Source: Lethocerus indicus
Taxonomy: Eukaryota; Arthropoda; Insecta; Hemiptera; Belostomatidae
Direction: 5' to 3'
Assembly (NCBI GenBank): GCA_019843655.1
Contig: JACDQD010000005.1
Location: 6,475,575 to 6,539,574 of the forward strand
Length of the DNA: 64,000 nucleotides
Shown here piece after piece: positions 1 to 10,127 of the stretch. Below the pieces are notes generated by a model. It was not told the origin of the DNA and did not search any database. It saw only the letters and a program-made list of their open reading frames with translations. A program made the translations under genes and the position numbers. The stretch's first letter is position 1, and each line of letters opens with the position of its first letter.

Positions 1-2101
1 TAGTCATCACTTCTTCGCCTTTAATCGGAGTATTAAAATTGACACGAACGTGGCTAAATTCCAGTTCGTATTCGAACTAAATACTGAATACGCGTGTAGA
101 ATCGAACACGGTTTTCTCGGCGAATGAACGGCGCCCATTGATATTAAACTGAATCAAATATTCAGTTGGATTCGGTCCCCCACCGGGATTCCGCACAAGG
201 GTCAATCTGTTAATGACTGTTCAAACCACAAAACCAATGGAATAACATCTACATGCCCTTAAATTACCACAGTATGTTTTTATGTAATACAAGTAAATAA
301 CCCGGCCTTTCTATATTAAGGAAAGTAAACACATATTTTCTTTTATTTCACTCGGATAGTTCAAAATATCTCAGTGATAGTTCAGTTGATCCTAGGGCCT
401 AATTTCGAAATATCTGTATTTCACTAAATTTATACACTATTTTTCATACGTAAAACCCTTACATATTCCCGTCCGCAGGAGTTTTAAAACGAGAGTATAC
501 ATAGGGTGGAGGGAACATCATGGCCGCACCTCAAAAGGGAAGAATTTCCGGAACTGAGTCCTAATCAGTGTTCTGAATTTGTACAAGGTTCTCTCGTAAA
601 TGTTTTGCTGACGAGGTTTCGAATTCCGATGGTGGATCCAATCAGTTCTTTGTGAATCTAGAACACTAGAAAATTATATGGATTAAAGGAAAACCCTATA
701 TCGTCGGAGTTTCCGGTTATACTATTTGTTTATAACAATGCTAGTAATACAAATAATTCTGCTTATGTAATTAACTTAATTCAACGTCTGGATTAAGATC
801 GTACTGATGTACTTGGCGCGTCAACAATGGTTACGGTTTTTTAAATTTATCTGCCGTTTTTTTCCCCATCGATATATTTCACTGGTGTTGTTACAGGCCG
901 GCCAGAAATGGGGTTTTGTGTCTGACAGAATGAAGAACGCCGGCGGGCAATGAAGGTCGCTTGTTTTGGTGGGAGGAATCGCTATTGAAATGAAAAAAAG
1001 AAATGGTGGCGGGGGGGGGGGGTGGCTGAAACCGATATACGCGCCCTCGCCGCAGAAAGGATTGGCAAGAGATATAAACTGGGGACAGAGAGAGGCGTAC
1101 AAACGGTGCTTGATTTGATGACGCAAGGGGTTGGGGAGGAAGTCACGACGTATAAGCCGGCGTCAATTAAGTCCGCCCCGATTAAACCGTCCCCACTGCT
1201 GTCTAACCCCCTTATTTCTTTCTCCCCCCTCCCTCCCACCATATTCCTCATCTCCCTCTTGCTGCCTTCTTCATAGCCGAGTTCCGGTTATTAATCGGTC
1301 CATAATGTAACCGGGGGGACAGTTATGACCGTCGTTGATATCGGCGGTCAGGGGTTAGTGAACTTGCCGGTGAGGGGTGTATCTCCTCCCCGCAATCGGA
1401 TAATTATTATGGCGAAAATAAATTTTCGGACTTACGGTCCTGCAGACTTAACGAACCGTGTTGGCCTCTTAAGGAATACTATCTGTTTTGAAAAAAAAAC
1501 GTTGTCCTCACAATTTATGAATCATATTTATTCCGATGAGTATCCTGGAGTTGAAATAAGTAATTGTTCGGGGTACCAGTAGAACAGAGGATAATAACCA
1601 TAAAACAGCCAATATTATTACTAACTGGAGACACCCTAAAATATTTTTTAACTTCAACTGTTTCTTCGAGAGATGTACTATTCTTCGTACATCAGTTTAA
1701 AATCACAATGCAAGTTTCACTCCCCGACATCTTCAGCACCGTCCCTGTAGTACAGGGGTTTTGTAGAGGAGCAAATTTTTATATGTTTAAAGCGCAGAAT
1801 AGTATTATACACGAGATGAATACTCTTGTTCCACCAGAAGTAGAAGGAAGCGGTGTCGGAATCCAAACTGTGCGTACCCATTTTTCGCACGGCAGTCCCT
1901 CACAGGGTACTGTGGCGAAAATACAACGCGAGACCGAATCGGTGAAAAAACGAAAATCGTTCCAAGCCAAACGCCCTGCCAAGCTCCAGCCCAAATCGTC
2001 TCCTTGCGTAACGCGACTCCGGCCGGTTTTTCACGCGTGGTAACAATTTTTTGCGCTGCAGCGGCGGGAATCGCTGCCAGAAAATGTTTGCTCTAATGCG
2101 C
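1..2101. other. noncoding AT-rich stretch
   Basis: No gene is visible. The open frames here begin at non-ATG codons or are short and low in complexity. The longest, at 1564-2043 on the plus strand, starts at TTG and matches no family I know. The one clear feature is a run of 12 G at 1011-1022. Confidence 0.6.
1011..1022 (+). repeat. poly-G tract (12 G)
   Basis: An uninterrupted run of 12 G sits between a GGTGGC and a TGGCTG context. Similar G runs occur at 22351-22361 and 50030-50040, so such tracts are a habit of this genome rather than a local oddity. Confidence 0.9.
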
Positions 2102-2127
2102 CGTCCTCCTCCTCCTCCTCCTCCTCC
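2102..2127 (+). repeat. (TCC)n microsatellite
   Basis: About eight tandem CCT/TCC units. The overlapping frames read as poly-Pro or poly-Glu, which are artefacts of the repeat. Confidence 0.95.
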
Positions 2128-2476
2128 GACACTCCACTTGCCCCGGCGGTGGAAGTACGGCCGGAGAAAAATAAAAATAACAAGCAAAAAACCGGCTGAA
2201 AAAAAGGCGGCGAAATTGTGGCCGCCACTTAAGTTTCCGAACGCGTCCTTTTTCCCCCCCCACACCCCGACCGTCGTCCCTTGTCTTGTTTAGCAGTGCC
2301 GGGGTCAACGATAAACTTTCGGAATTGAACGCCGGAGACAAACCGGGTCCGAGAAACGCGTTCGGGCTAAAGTGGTGCGAGTGGGAGGCGACGTGGGGGT
2401 GAGGGGGCGGCCTGAATTATGCCCCCTTTTTCTTCCCCTGAAATATCGTACGCTTTCGAGATTTTGCCATTTCCAA

Positions 2477-2535
2477 ATGGCCTTCCCAACCCCTTTCAGT
2501 ACTACTTGGAATTTTGAATTCGGAAGATTTGTGAT
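2477..2535 (+). repeat. local duplication, copy 1
   Basis: Shares the core TGGCCTTCCCAACCCCT and then a weaker stretch (AGTA, AATTCG, GATTTGTGA in the same order) with 2855-2905, about 380 bp downstream in the same orientation. It looks like an old local duplication or two members of one repeat family. Confidence 0.6.
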
Positions 2536-2854
2536 CCTCCTATCGCATCGGCTAATGAGCGTAAATTGTTTGGGCAGACGAGACTTTCAGGAATTATGTA
2601 AATTGTTCATCCGTCATAAAATGAGATCTAAATATTATTATCCGCGAATCATTTCGAAGAAATACTCTACAGACATAAAAGGTTATGAACGGACCATAGA
2701 TGGTATTACGAGCGGTAGCTGTTTAATTTAGAAGCGTCTTAATCGACCGAGTTATCAGGATTTGAACGGCGTGATCTGAGAAATTGATCTCTCGACAACC
2801 ATCATTCTTAATTGCCCCATCATATTACTAATCATGTCCTAATTACTATTCCGG

Positions 2855-2905
2855 TTGGCCTTCCCAACCCCTGTAGTATTATTTTAAATTCGTAGGATTT
2901 GTGAC
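2855..2905 (+). repeat. local duplication, copy 2
   Basis: Second member of the pair with 2477-2535. It has the same 17-base core and the same order of shared blocks, with a few bases missing between them. Confidence 0.6.
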
Positions 2906-3690
2906 CGGATTAATTACCCTACTGAAGATTATTGGATTATTATCTAAAATCAAATCAGGATTCGTAGATAGGACGAATTTTATTTCTCGCTGTCGGAACT
3001 CAAACCGTTACCAAATTTAACAAGGTGTAGGTTTATTTCAGTTGAAATTATAAATATTTTAACGTTATCGCACTAAAAAACATCGTATGTTGGAATCCGA
3101 TATATCATGCGAATGAAGAGCAGCCAGTAATCCGTGTCCTTATTTAATTCACTCGCATTTTCAATGGGCGTCGGTTTTCAGCTTACCGACGTTCATTAAT
3201 TCATTTCAGTTAATAAATCTGTTTACAAACGGCGGGGTTGTTTTTGACGCCGGCTATGGAAATGCAGCCGGTAATAATTCGGACATTAGGGACTTGATAG
3301 TGGAATTAATATCAACTATCGCGGAAGAACAACGCTTCCATGCAAACAAGCCAAAGAACTGATAGTTGAATTAATTGCAGTTGTGTTTCCAACGCCATCA
3401 AACTGTTCTTTTGGCTCCACAGCAAACAAACATTAGGATTTGTTGCTCGGAGTAAAATTTGTGTTGAAACTATATCCCTTAGGAATAAATAATACCACCA
3501 CGTGTGGTTTACTTGTCTCGTATTTTATTTTATTGGAATGTTAAGTTATGCAAGTAAACCTGACTAATTGAAAATCGTGTGTCTATATTTCATGTAAGCG
3601 TAAAGTTTAAAACGGCGATTGCAACGTAATTTGTTAAAAGCGCTCTATTCGGAAATCGCGCTTTTTCCCTAATCGTTCGGACGGCTAATT
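2906..3690. other. noncoding stretch with weak inverted repeats
   Basis: No gene is visible. Two similar segments, 3293-3320 and 3358-3386, share GATAGT-GAATTAAT. The segment 3347-3416 can fold imperfectly (AGCCAAA-GAAC against GTTCTTTTGGCT), but the arms are short and bulged and do not resemble a miRNA precursor. Confidence 0.5.
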
Positions 3691-4035
3691 ATAGGGTTAG
3701 CCAGCCCCCGAGGTGTGCGTTTGAAGGGTTCCTCGACCTCCCGGATTGCGCAAGCCCCGGGGTTGCGCAATCCGCCGGGCTTTTACGCAGGCCGCAGTCT
3801 TACGCTCACGGCTTTAGTCTTGGGCTTCGGTTTAGTCACGGGGGTCTCGCCCAATAAGTCACGGATGCCCGGCCTCTCAACACCCGATTTCCACGCTTTC
3901 CTCACAGTCCGTCCCCCTACACCCCTCCTAATTTCGGTCTGGCAGTCTGCGTCTGGGGAAATCGCTCTGTGGCTAAGAACGGTCGCAGGTTCCGACCGAT
4001 TATCAGTGCCAAATCACTGTGTCGCGTATTGAGAC
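3690..4035. other. GC-rich segment in AT-rich surroundings
   Basis: A sharply GC-rich block with many CpGs lies between AT-rich flanks. A plus-strand frame is open across 3715-4032 but begins at GTG and shows no recognised domain. High GC alone makes such an open frame likely. It holds the palindrome at 3742-3774. It could be a regulatory element, a decayed exon or an old insertion. Confidence 0.45.
3742..3774. promoter_or_regulatory. 33-bp near-perfect palindrome of two C/EBP-like sites
   Basis: The 12-base arms CGGATTGCGCAA and TTGCGCAATCCG are exact reverse complements around a 9-base centre that itself reads CCCCGGGG. Only the G/G pair 3754/3762 breaks the symmetry. Each arm holds ATTGCGCAA (or its mirror), close to the palindromic C/EBP-type bZIP consensus ATTGCGCAAT. 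The arrangement would suit two dimer sites or a DNA/RNA cruciform. Protein binding is inference. Confidence 0.5.
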
Positions 4036-7000
4036 ACCACGTGACAATGGACGAAGCCCCGAAAGCTAATAAAGATAAAGTCAAAGCACATTAACCTCAC
4101 CTCATATACTTTTCAAATATGACACTACGACATACCCCCAATACAAATTATACCGCTAAATATTTCTGTACAGAGCCGGCCTAATAAATCTTTTAATCAT
4201 TATTTTAATTGGAACAGCGTGGGTTGGATTCTGCCGCCTTAAAAGCGTCTCCTGTTAACGACTGCCCAACTAATCTCAAAGTGTATTCATAATTCGATTC
4301 GCTGCGGTAATTTATCACTGCCCACGTAGCAAATGCGGGTCATATTTACATATTCTCTATTTTTCTGGTCTTTTTACAATACCGAAAAAATGATGAAAAT
4401 GACCTCGAGTGAATATAGAAAAATTCTTCGGCTTATAACGGCATTTGCCCTCAAAATTCCTTGAGGCATTTCCTAATTGCAGTCAAACTTAACTTTGCCC
4501 TATTGTACGAGTATTTACAGTATAATATACTTGTTCTTCGTAAGTGTAATAGTGCATTTGGGTACTTAATCGAGACCGATATCAGGTTGAGGAAGATAAC
4601 TGCGGGACGGAGTCTGTGTGTTAACGCGGGCTTCGCGACGTTTTGTATTTGGTGCGGGACGTCTTATTCGGGTCGCGTTCTCCGGGCCATGTCGGGGCGC
4701 CCCCGGCTGTCCCTCACAATTAGCCGCTCACAGACCCTCTGTTTAGGCTTACACCGCTGACAGTCGTCACCGCTACGGTTTGTTACCGTCAATCCGACCA
4801 GTTGAAGTGCGCGCACGGAGCAGGCCGGGCATATTAGGATGTGCCAGAATTGGGATGTGAAAATTTCCCCCCCATTTGTCTCCCGTGTCTGCACTATTTC
4901 TGGCCTCATCGTCACTATATAAATCTTAGAAAGCAGGATAAAAATTAAACTATATAGAATAAGATATAAGGATTCATTTTTTTTCACGCCTGTCTCCCAG
5001 TAGATGTTTGAATCCTGCGCCAAACCGGTTTCGGCTTCGCGCCGTTCCGTCGCTAATTCACACACGGTCGTTCGTGCCCTTTTTTACCTACCCGAAGAAA
5101 GTAAAACGGCCGATCCCCGTGAAACCTGAAAGTAATAAGGACTTAAGTAGCGTGTCGTGCAAAAAACACACACATGCGTGTACGAGGGTGTGTGTGGGGG
5201 GGCGGGAGTGATTGCATTTTAACCGACCCCCCCCTCCAACCCGGTAGATTTAGCATAATTCATTGCCCCCGAGGCCCTAGGGTCGGGAGGCCGCCGCCCT
5301 TTACTAATTAGGCCCGTAGAAAAACTAATTTATTTTCCTTCCACCGACAGAGACCGCCCCTCCCGCCAACCCCCCCACCATGAGTCGCCATATAAAATCC
5401 GCCCCCCTCACTACCTTCACCGTGCTTTTATTAACTCCTGATTCACTTGGCGCCCTGATATTGGCCGGGGGCGGGTGGATACACTGTACGCCGGGGGCGG
5501 GGGACGTGATTTGGACGTAGGGGGGGTCGGGAAGCTTTAATTAAAAACCCAAATGTGAAATTCCAGATTTCCGAAGGGTAATTGAAGCGTTGACCCAAAA
5601 CTAATATCGTAGATAGAACGCTTACGGGTTTTACAGTTTGCAACTTTTTTCCGTCAATAGAGGCGCATATATAAACGAGAATTCTCCCTCCGGTTTTATT
5701 TACAATAGCGTTTTAGCGGTCCCACAAATTGTTCTTTATTATTACTATCGTGGAATTTTTCTAAAACCATTTTCTACGATCTAAACTACTTGTATAAACA
5801 TTATAAGTCGTATATAGTGGTGTAGGATGAACATTAGTTCCTTGGCCACCGCCCTCTAAGCCCTTTCCCCCTTATCGTAATTATTTTCATTGTCCGACTG
5901 TAGACACTCTCGTGCGTCGCACGCCGATTACACGGTCTGCCGCTTGGTCAACATTTTTCAGTAAATTTGACCTTTCGAGCGATTAGGTTCGTTCACGGCA
6001 ATAACAGAACTGCACTTCAGTCATTCCTTGTGTGATGGGGGGGAGGGTTATTGACTGATAGAGTGAGGTAGTCCCTCTGCACAGTTCGAGCACGAAATAT
6101 AAACCCTCGCGTGTATTTTTAGAAAGCTTTTGGGCTCTTGGTGAAGAGGCAGATTATAGATTTTCAATCTGTAAACCGTTTCAGTCCGCTCCTTGTAATG
6201 CAGTCCATTTTTTTAGAGCTATTTCTGTCCAGACTGTCATTATTTTACTATGTAAAATCAAAATAAAATCACGGTACTTATTCTTAGTACTAAATTCTGA
6301 TTTCGTTTGGAATAAAGTCACTTTGATGTTTTTCGCTGCCTTGCATCGCTTCCCTGATTCTCTTATAAACTGGTTTTAATACGATTAATACCAATTTTGT
6401 AGCCATTATCATTGTATACCATTCTAGAATATCATTTGTAGCGGCTTCGGGTGCTCACTGCAGCCTTAAGCATATCAGTGCTCTATCCTGTGCAATGTCG
6501 CTGAACGTTTCAACACGGCGATCAGTATAATATTTTGGTTTTATTCCTAAGCTGCAGAAGGCAGTGTGGGGATCAGACGGGATATCGGGATATATATAAA
6601 CTGGTCGGTCGGGTCAAATCGTCGATCTTTAAAAATTGATCGATCCCATACTCGTGTCCGAAGTTTATGAATAGAATTCCGTTCGGCTTTGACTCAATCC
6701 GAGGATTATTGATAGGGACGGATTATTCGGTTGTTACCGAGCTCGAGCGTGGGGCTCGAGGTTTCCCAAAAATTCCACGAACCTCCGGGTCAACAATCAA
6801 CCGCTGTCGGACGTCGCGGCCGTCTGGAAAGCCGGCAAAGTTAACGTCATCGCCGACGCCGCCCGAATCTCAAATGAGCCCTCGTGCTGCGGGTCAAAAA
6901 GTCTCGGGACCCCGCGACCCCATCAAAAATACGATAAATTAAGAGCCCACTTTTCTCACTTCTCGGACGCACGTATTTTCCGCTAGAATATTCACAACTT

Positions 7001-8378
7001 GATGTAGAATTGAACGAAATCGTTCCATAACCGAACTCTGAGGTAGTAACACTAGTCTGCATATTTTATTTTATTTGGCGAGAATTGATTTCGTAGAAAT
7101 GACAATAACAATTCTTATGCGCATTTTTATACAAAAGAAAAATAAAATCGTTGGAGAAATTTCTTCCAACCTCTAGTACTGTTCCTCATTTTGATTTTTT
7201 ATATTTATTAGTGCTCTAAGGGGACTATATTCCGGTTTATTCCGGTAATTAAATTGTTCCCAAAATTTCTGTTTCCAATAAGATGCGTGAACCAATATTG
7301 TAACGAGGGAATTTTTGCACATTCAGCCGCGTATCCATTTTTGCCAACGGACCGGCAGAATCGAGGGCGCGCCCTCGGACCCTCCGTGCCCGTCGAGCCT
7401 ATCGATATTCCGGGAAATCCCGAAGCAAGGGACCGGAATAATCCCGGGGATATTTTATTTTTGTTTTTCACTCTCCTCCCCCCCCCCTTTCTCACTTCAA
7501 GGCAGAGAATTTTACCGGGGAAATCGAAATCGGCGCCTACTTGGGAAAGCGGGGCGCCGGAAAATGAATGATCCTTTCGGTCGGGAAGGATTTATACGGG
7601 TAATACCAATTTCGAAGCCTGCCCCCCCCCCTTCCCAAGCTCCAACCAACCATCATGGGATAAAAAATAAATTAGGGATTAGAGGACTATATATATTTTT
7701 TTCCCCAACTTTTGACTTTCCGATCGTGTAATCCGTTTTCAACTGCAGTCGTCCGGAAACCCAAAAGATAAGTGTACATTGGATATTAGCTCGATAAATC
7801 CCTTCTCTGTTTGGAAACGAAATAAATACTGCCGTTTCCACTCCATTATACTCGAAATATCAGGCAACGGTTGATTTAAATTATCCCGAAATTTTTCCCC
7901 CGTTCAAATATAGGGTAGAAAATATTTCAATAATTTAATTCGGAGCAAATTACTTTAATAAAGATTTCACCCCATTTTTTTTTATTTCCCTTAGAATTTA
8001 AAATTGGTTTTAGCCAGTCCATTAATCCGAACGTTGGCTCAATTTATCTACCGGCATTAAACATCTTGGAATGGCATTTCATAAATAGAATTCAGGTTCA
8101 TCCATCTGGAAACGCTGATAAACCTCTGATTTTATCGGAGGAACATTATCCCTGTCGTGAAAAATATAGAGATCTACCTGCACCCAACAATTAAACCGTT
8201 ATTGGCCATGAAAGTCAAACTAGTTCTCATACAATATCATATTTCATTCTTAATTAATTAATTGATCGTTTTAATTAATTTTAGTTAATGTATTAAAATT
8301 ATGGTGTTAGTTTTGTTTACTTGTTAGAATTATTGAATAGAATAACCCACTCTGAAGTTACTGAGATTTATTCACACG
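4036..8378. other. noncoding stretch, no gene seen
   Basis: AT-rich DNA with a few G- or C-rich patches (about 5220-5530, 6800-6930, 7360-7640). Open frames are short and unrecognised. At 5166-5196 an ACACACA stretch faces GTGTGTGT and could fold back. A let-7-like 10-mer near 7038 has no hairpin and is not a gene. Confidence 0.5.
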
Positions 8379-8460
8379 GTGTTAATGCTAAACCCTCATT
8401 GCACCCCTACGAGGCATTTTTACATAATCGGTACCCCGTGAAGAAACGGGCCGGGTAATT
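8379..8460 (+). repeat. dispersed repeat, copy 1 (shared 24-mer)
   Basis: About 82 bp align with 47810-47893 in the same orientation. Positions 8388-8411 are identical to 47821-47844. Further along, ATAAT, ACCCCGTGAA and a GGCCGG-like block recur at matching spacing. I do not recognise the family. There is no ORF, terminal inverted repeat or obvious tRNA box. Confidence 0.75.
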
Positions 8461-10075
8461 TTTTATTTTATCCATGCATTACAATTGATCTTCGGCAAAG
8501 CTGTGTGAATTAGTGGTAGCATCGAAGTTATTTTTTAATATATAAATATTAAAAAGTATTGTATTATTTTTCTAGAAAATTATCCTTTTCGGTGCTTATA
8601 TGTATACTATTTTGCGGCTGTTCGGCGGACGCGTCACACGAATTGAACGAAAATGTAGGCGAAATTTGAGGGCATAAAACGGCGATTTTGTTGGGGGAAC
8701 AACAAAGTGAGGACAGCCCCCGGGGTTGTCCATCATTGGCCGGATGAAAAGGAGGTCCGACGCTGTACGGGGAAGGGGGAAAGGGCCGACCGAAAGTTTC
8801 TCCCTCGCCCGCCGGAGTCACCAAACTCGTTTTATTAACGGAATACTTTTCCCCGAGACTTTGGTAATCTCATCCGTCGGCGGCGGCGACGACGACGACG
8901 ACAACAACAACAACAACATAACGAGTTTCCCGAGCGCGGAAAAGTTGTGGGGACCGATCCCAAAGGCGAAGCGCCATTTAACGACGGCAAACAAACCGGC
9001 CACTACTAAAACACGGAATATATTACTATTTAATTTTCAGATCCGCCCTCATGTGTCAATGGTACACTTTCAATCTGTATCACTTACAGTAATTAGAGAA
9101 AATGGATCAGTCCAATTTTAAACCGAGTGACAATGCTGTCAATCCGATTTTGAGCTTTAGAAAGTTCTTGGGTTGCTCGAAATAATCTGATTGCAAAACT
9201 GAAAAATAATTAAGTAAACCTACCCGTCATTCCCTCTGTTATTATTGCAATATGTTTAATTAGACGACATTTTAAGTTCCGAATCATAACATTCTCTCCA
9301 ATGATATTTCAATATGCATTCCTATGTTTAATCTGATTCCCCTTCGTTAGGTTTCTTTCTTTTTTTTGTGAAAGCCCGATGTTTCGGGCCGGCCGTGTAT
9401 TTGTCGCTTTTCAATTAACTATGGAAAAACTAGTTTTCCAGTTTCGTCGTGCCCCCCGCCCGCTGCTCGGCATTGTTTACCCCGATGGGTTGATATAATC
9501 GCCTTCGCCGTGCTTCGCGGAGCTCGGGAATATTTTCAAATTATCCCGAGTAGCTTTAGACCCCTTTACTATCCCAATAGATATACGCCGTTCAATTAAT
9601 TATTCTCCCATTTGAATTCATTTCGATGAATCTAGGAATCAAACAAACTGAAATAAAAAATCTATAACATTCGTGTTGCCTATTTTGGGGCCACTCCTGT
9701 GATTGGATCGTTATCTCCTAATCAAACTAGTAATCTTGCTTGCATTCCGTCAGCGATTCAAGTTGATTGAATACCTGAGATCTATATTTGAAAAAATATA
9801 ATAGGGATTGAAACATTCCCATTTTGGAGTAATATAACTAAAATATGATACTGGATTTTTCGAAGTATCTCTCGGAACTTGTCTTTTTGACCTTTGAAAC
9901 GCTAACTATATTTGTTCTTGGTCTTGAGATTGGTATAAATCGGAATTAATGGACGGAATTTCCTACCGGAAATTTTGGTGGATTATTTTATGTGACATGA
10001 GGCAGTACGGAACATCACATTAAAATCTATCAAATAGCAATAAACAATTAAATATAATATAATTTTTTATTTCAG
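8461..10075. other. noncoding stretch
   Basis: No gene is visible apart from the trinucleotide tract at 8878-8918. A small hairpin, GCCCGA against TCGGGC, lies near 9374-9389. The frames over 8564-9121 are low in complexity around the trinucleotide tract. Confidence 0.5.
8878..8918 (+). repeat. graded trinucleotide tract (CGG)(CGA)(CAA)
   Basis: Three CGG units pass into five CGA units and then five to six CAA units without loss of register. Each step differs from the last by one base. This suggests point-mutated units that then spread by slippage. Confidence 0.9.
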
Positions 10076-10127
10076 GCCCGAAAGCAGTCGTTGATCGTCG
10101 GGGCATCGCACGCAACAACCACAAAGA
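10076..10127 (+). CDS. candidate 52-bp internal exon, unknown gene
   Basis: An AT/T-rich tract ending TTTATTTCAG precedes position 10076, and AAAGA|GTGAGTAG follows 10127, matching acceptor and donor consensus. Two of the three frames through the 52 bases are open; one reads PKAVVDRRGIARNNHK. The base use is more GC-rich than the flanks. I recognise no family, and 52 bp is too short to be decisive. It may be a real small exon of a long-intron gene or a chance pair of splice-like sites. Confidence 0.3.

Noticed and set aside
1564..2043. 159-codon plus-strand open frame
   Set aside because: Begins at TTG and shows no recognised domain or splice support.
6128..6192. tRNA-like segment with a TTTTCAATC loop
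   Set aside because: Arms do not give a normal anticodon stem and 7-base loop, and no B box is present.
7038..7050. let-7-like TGAGGTAGTA
   Set aside because: Only the first ten bases match and no hairpin surrounds it.
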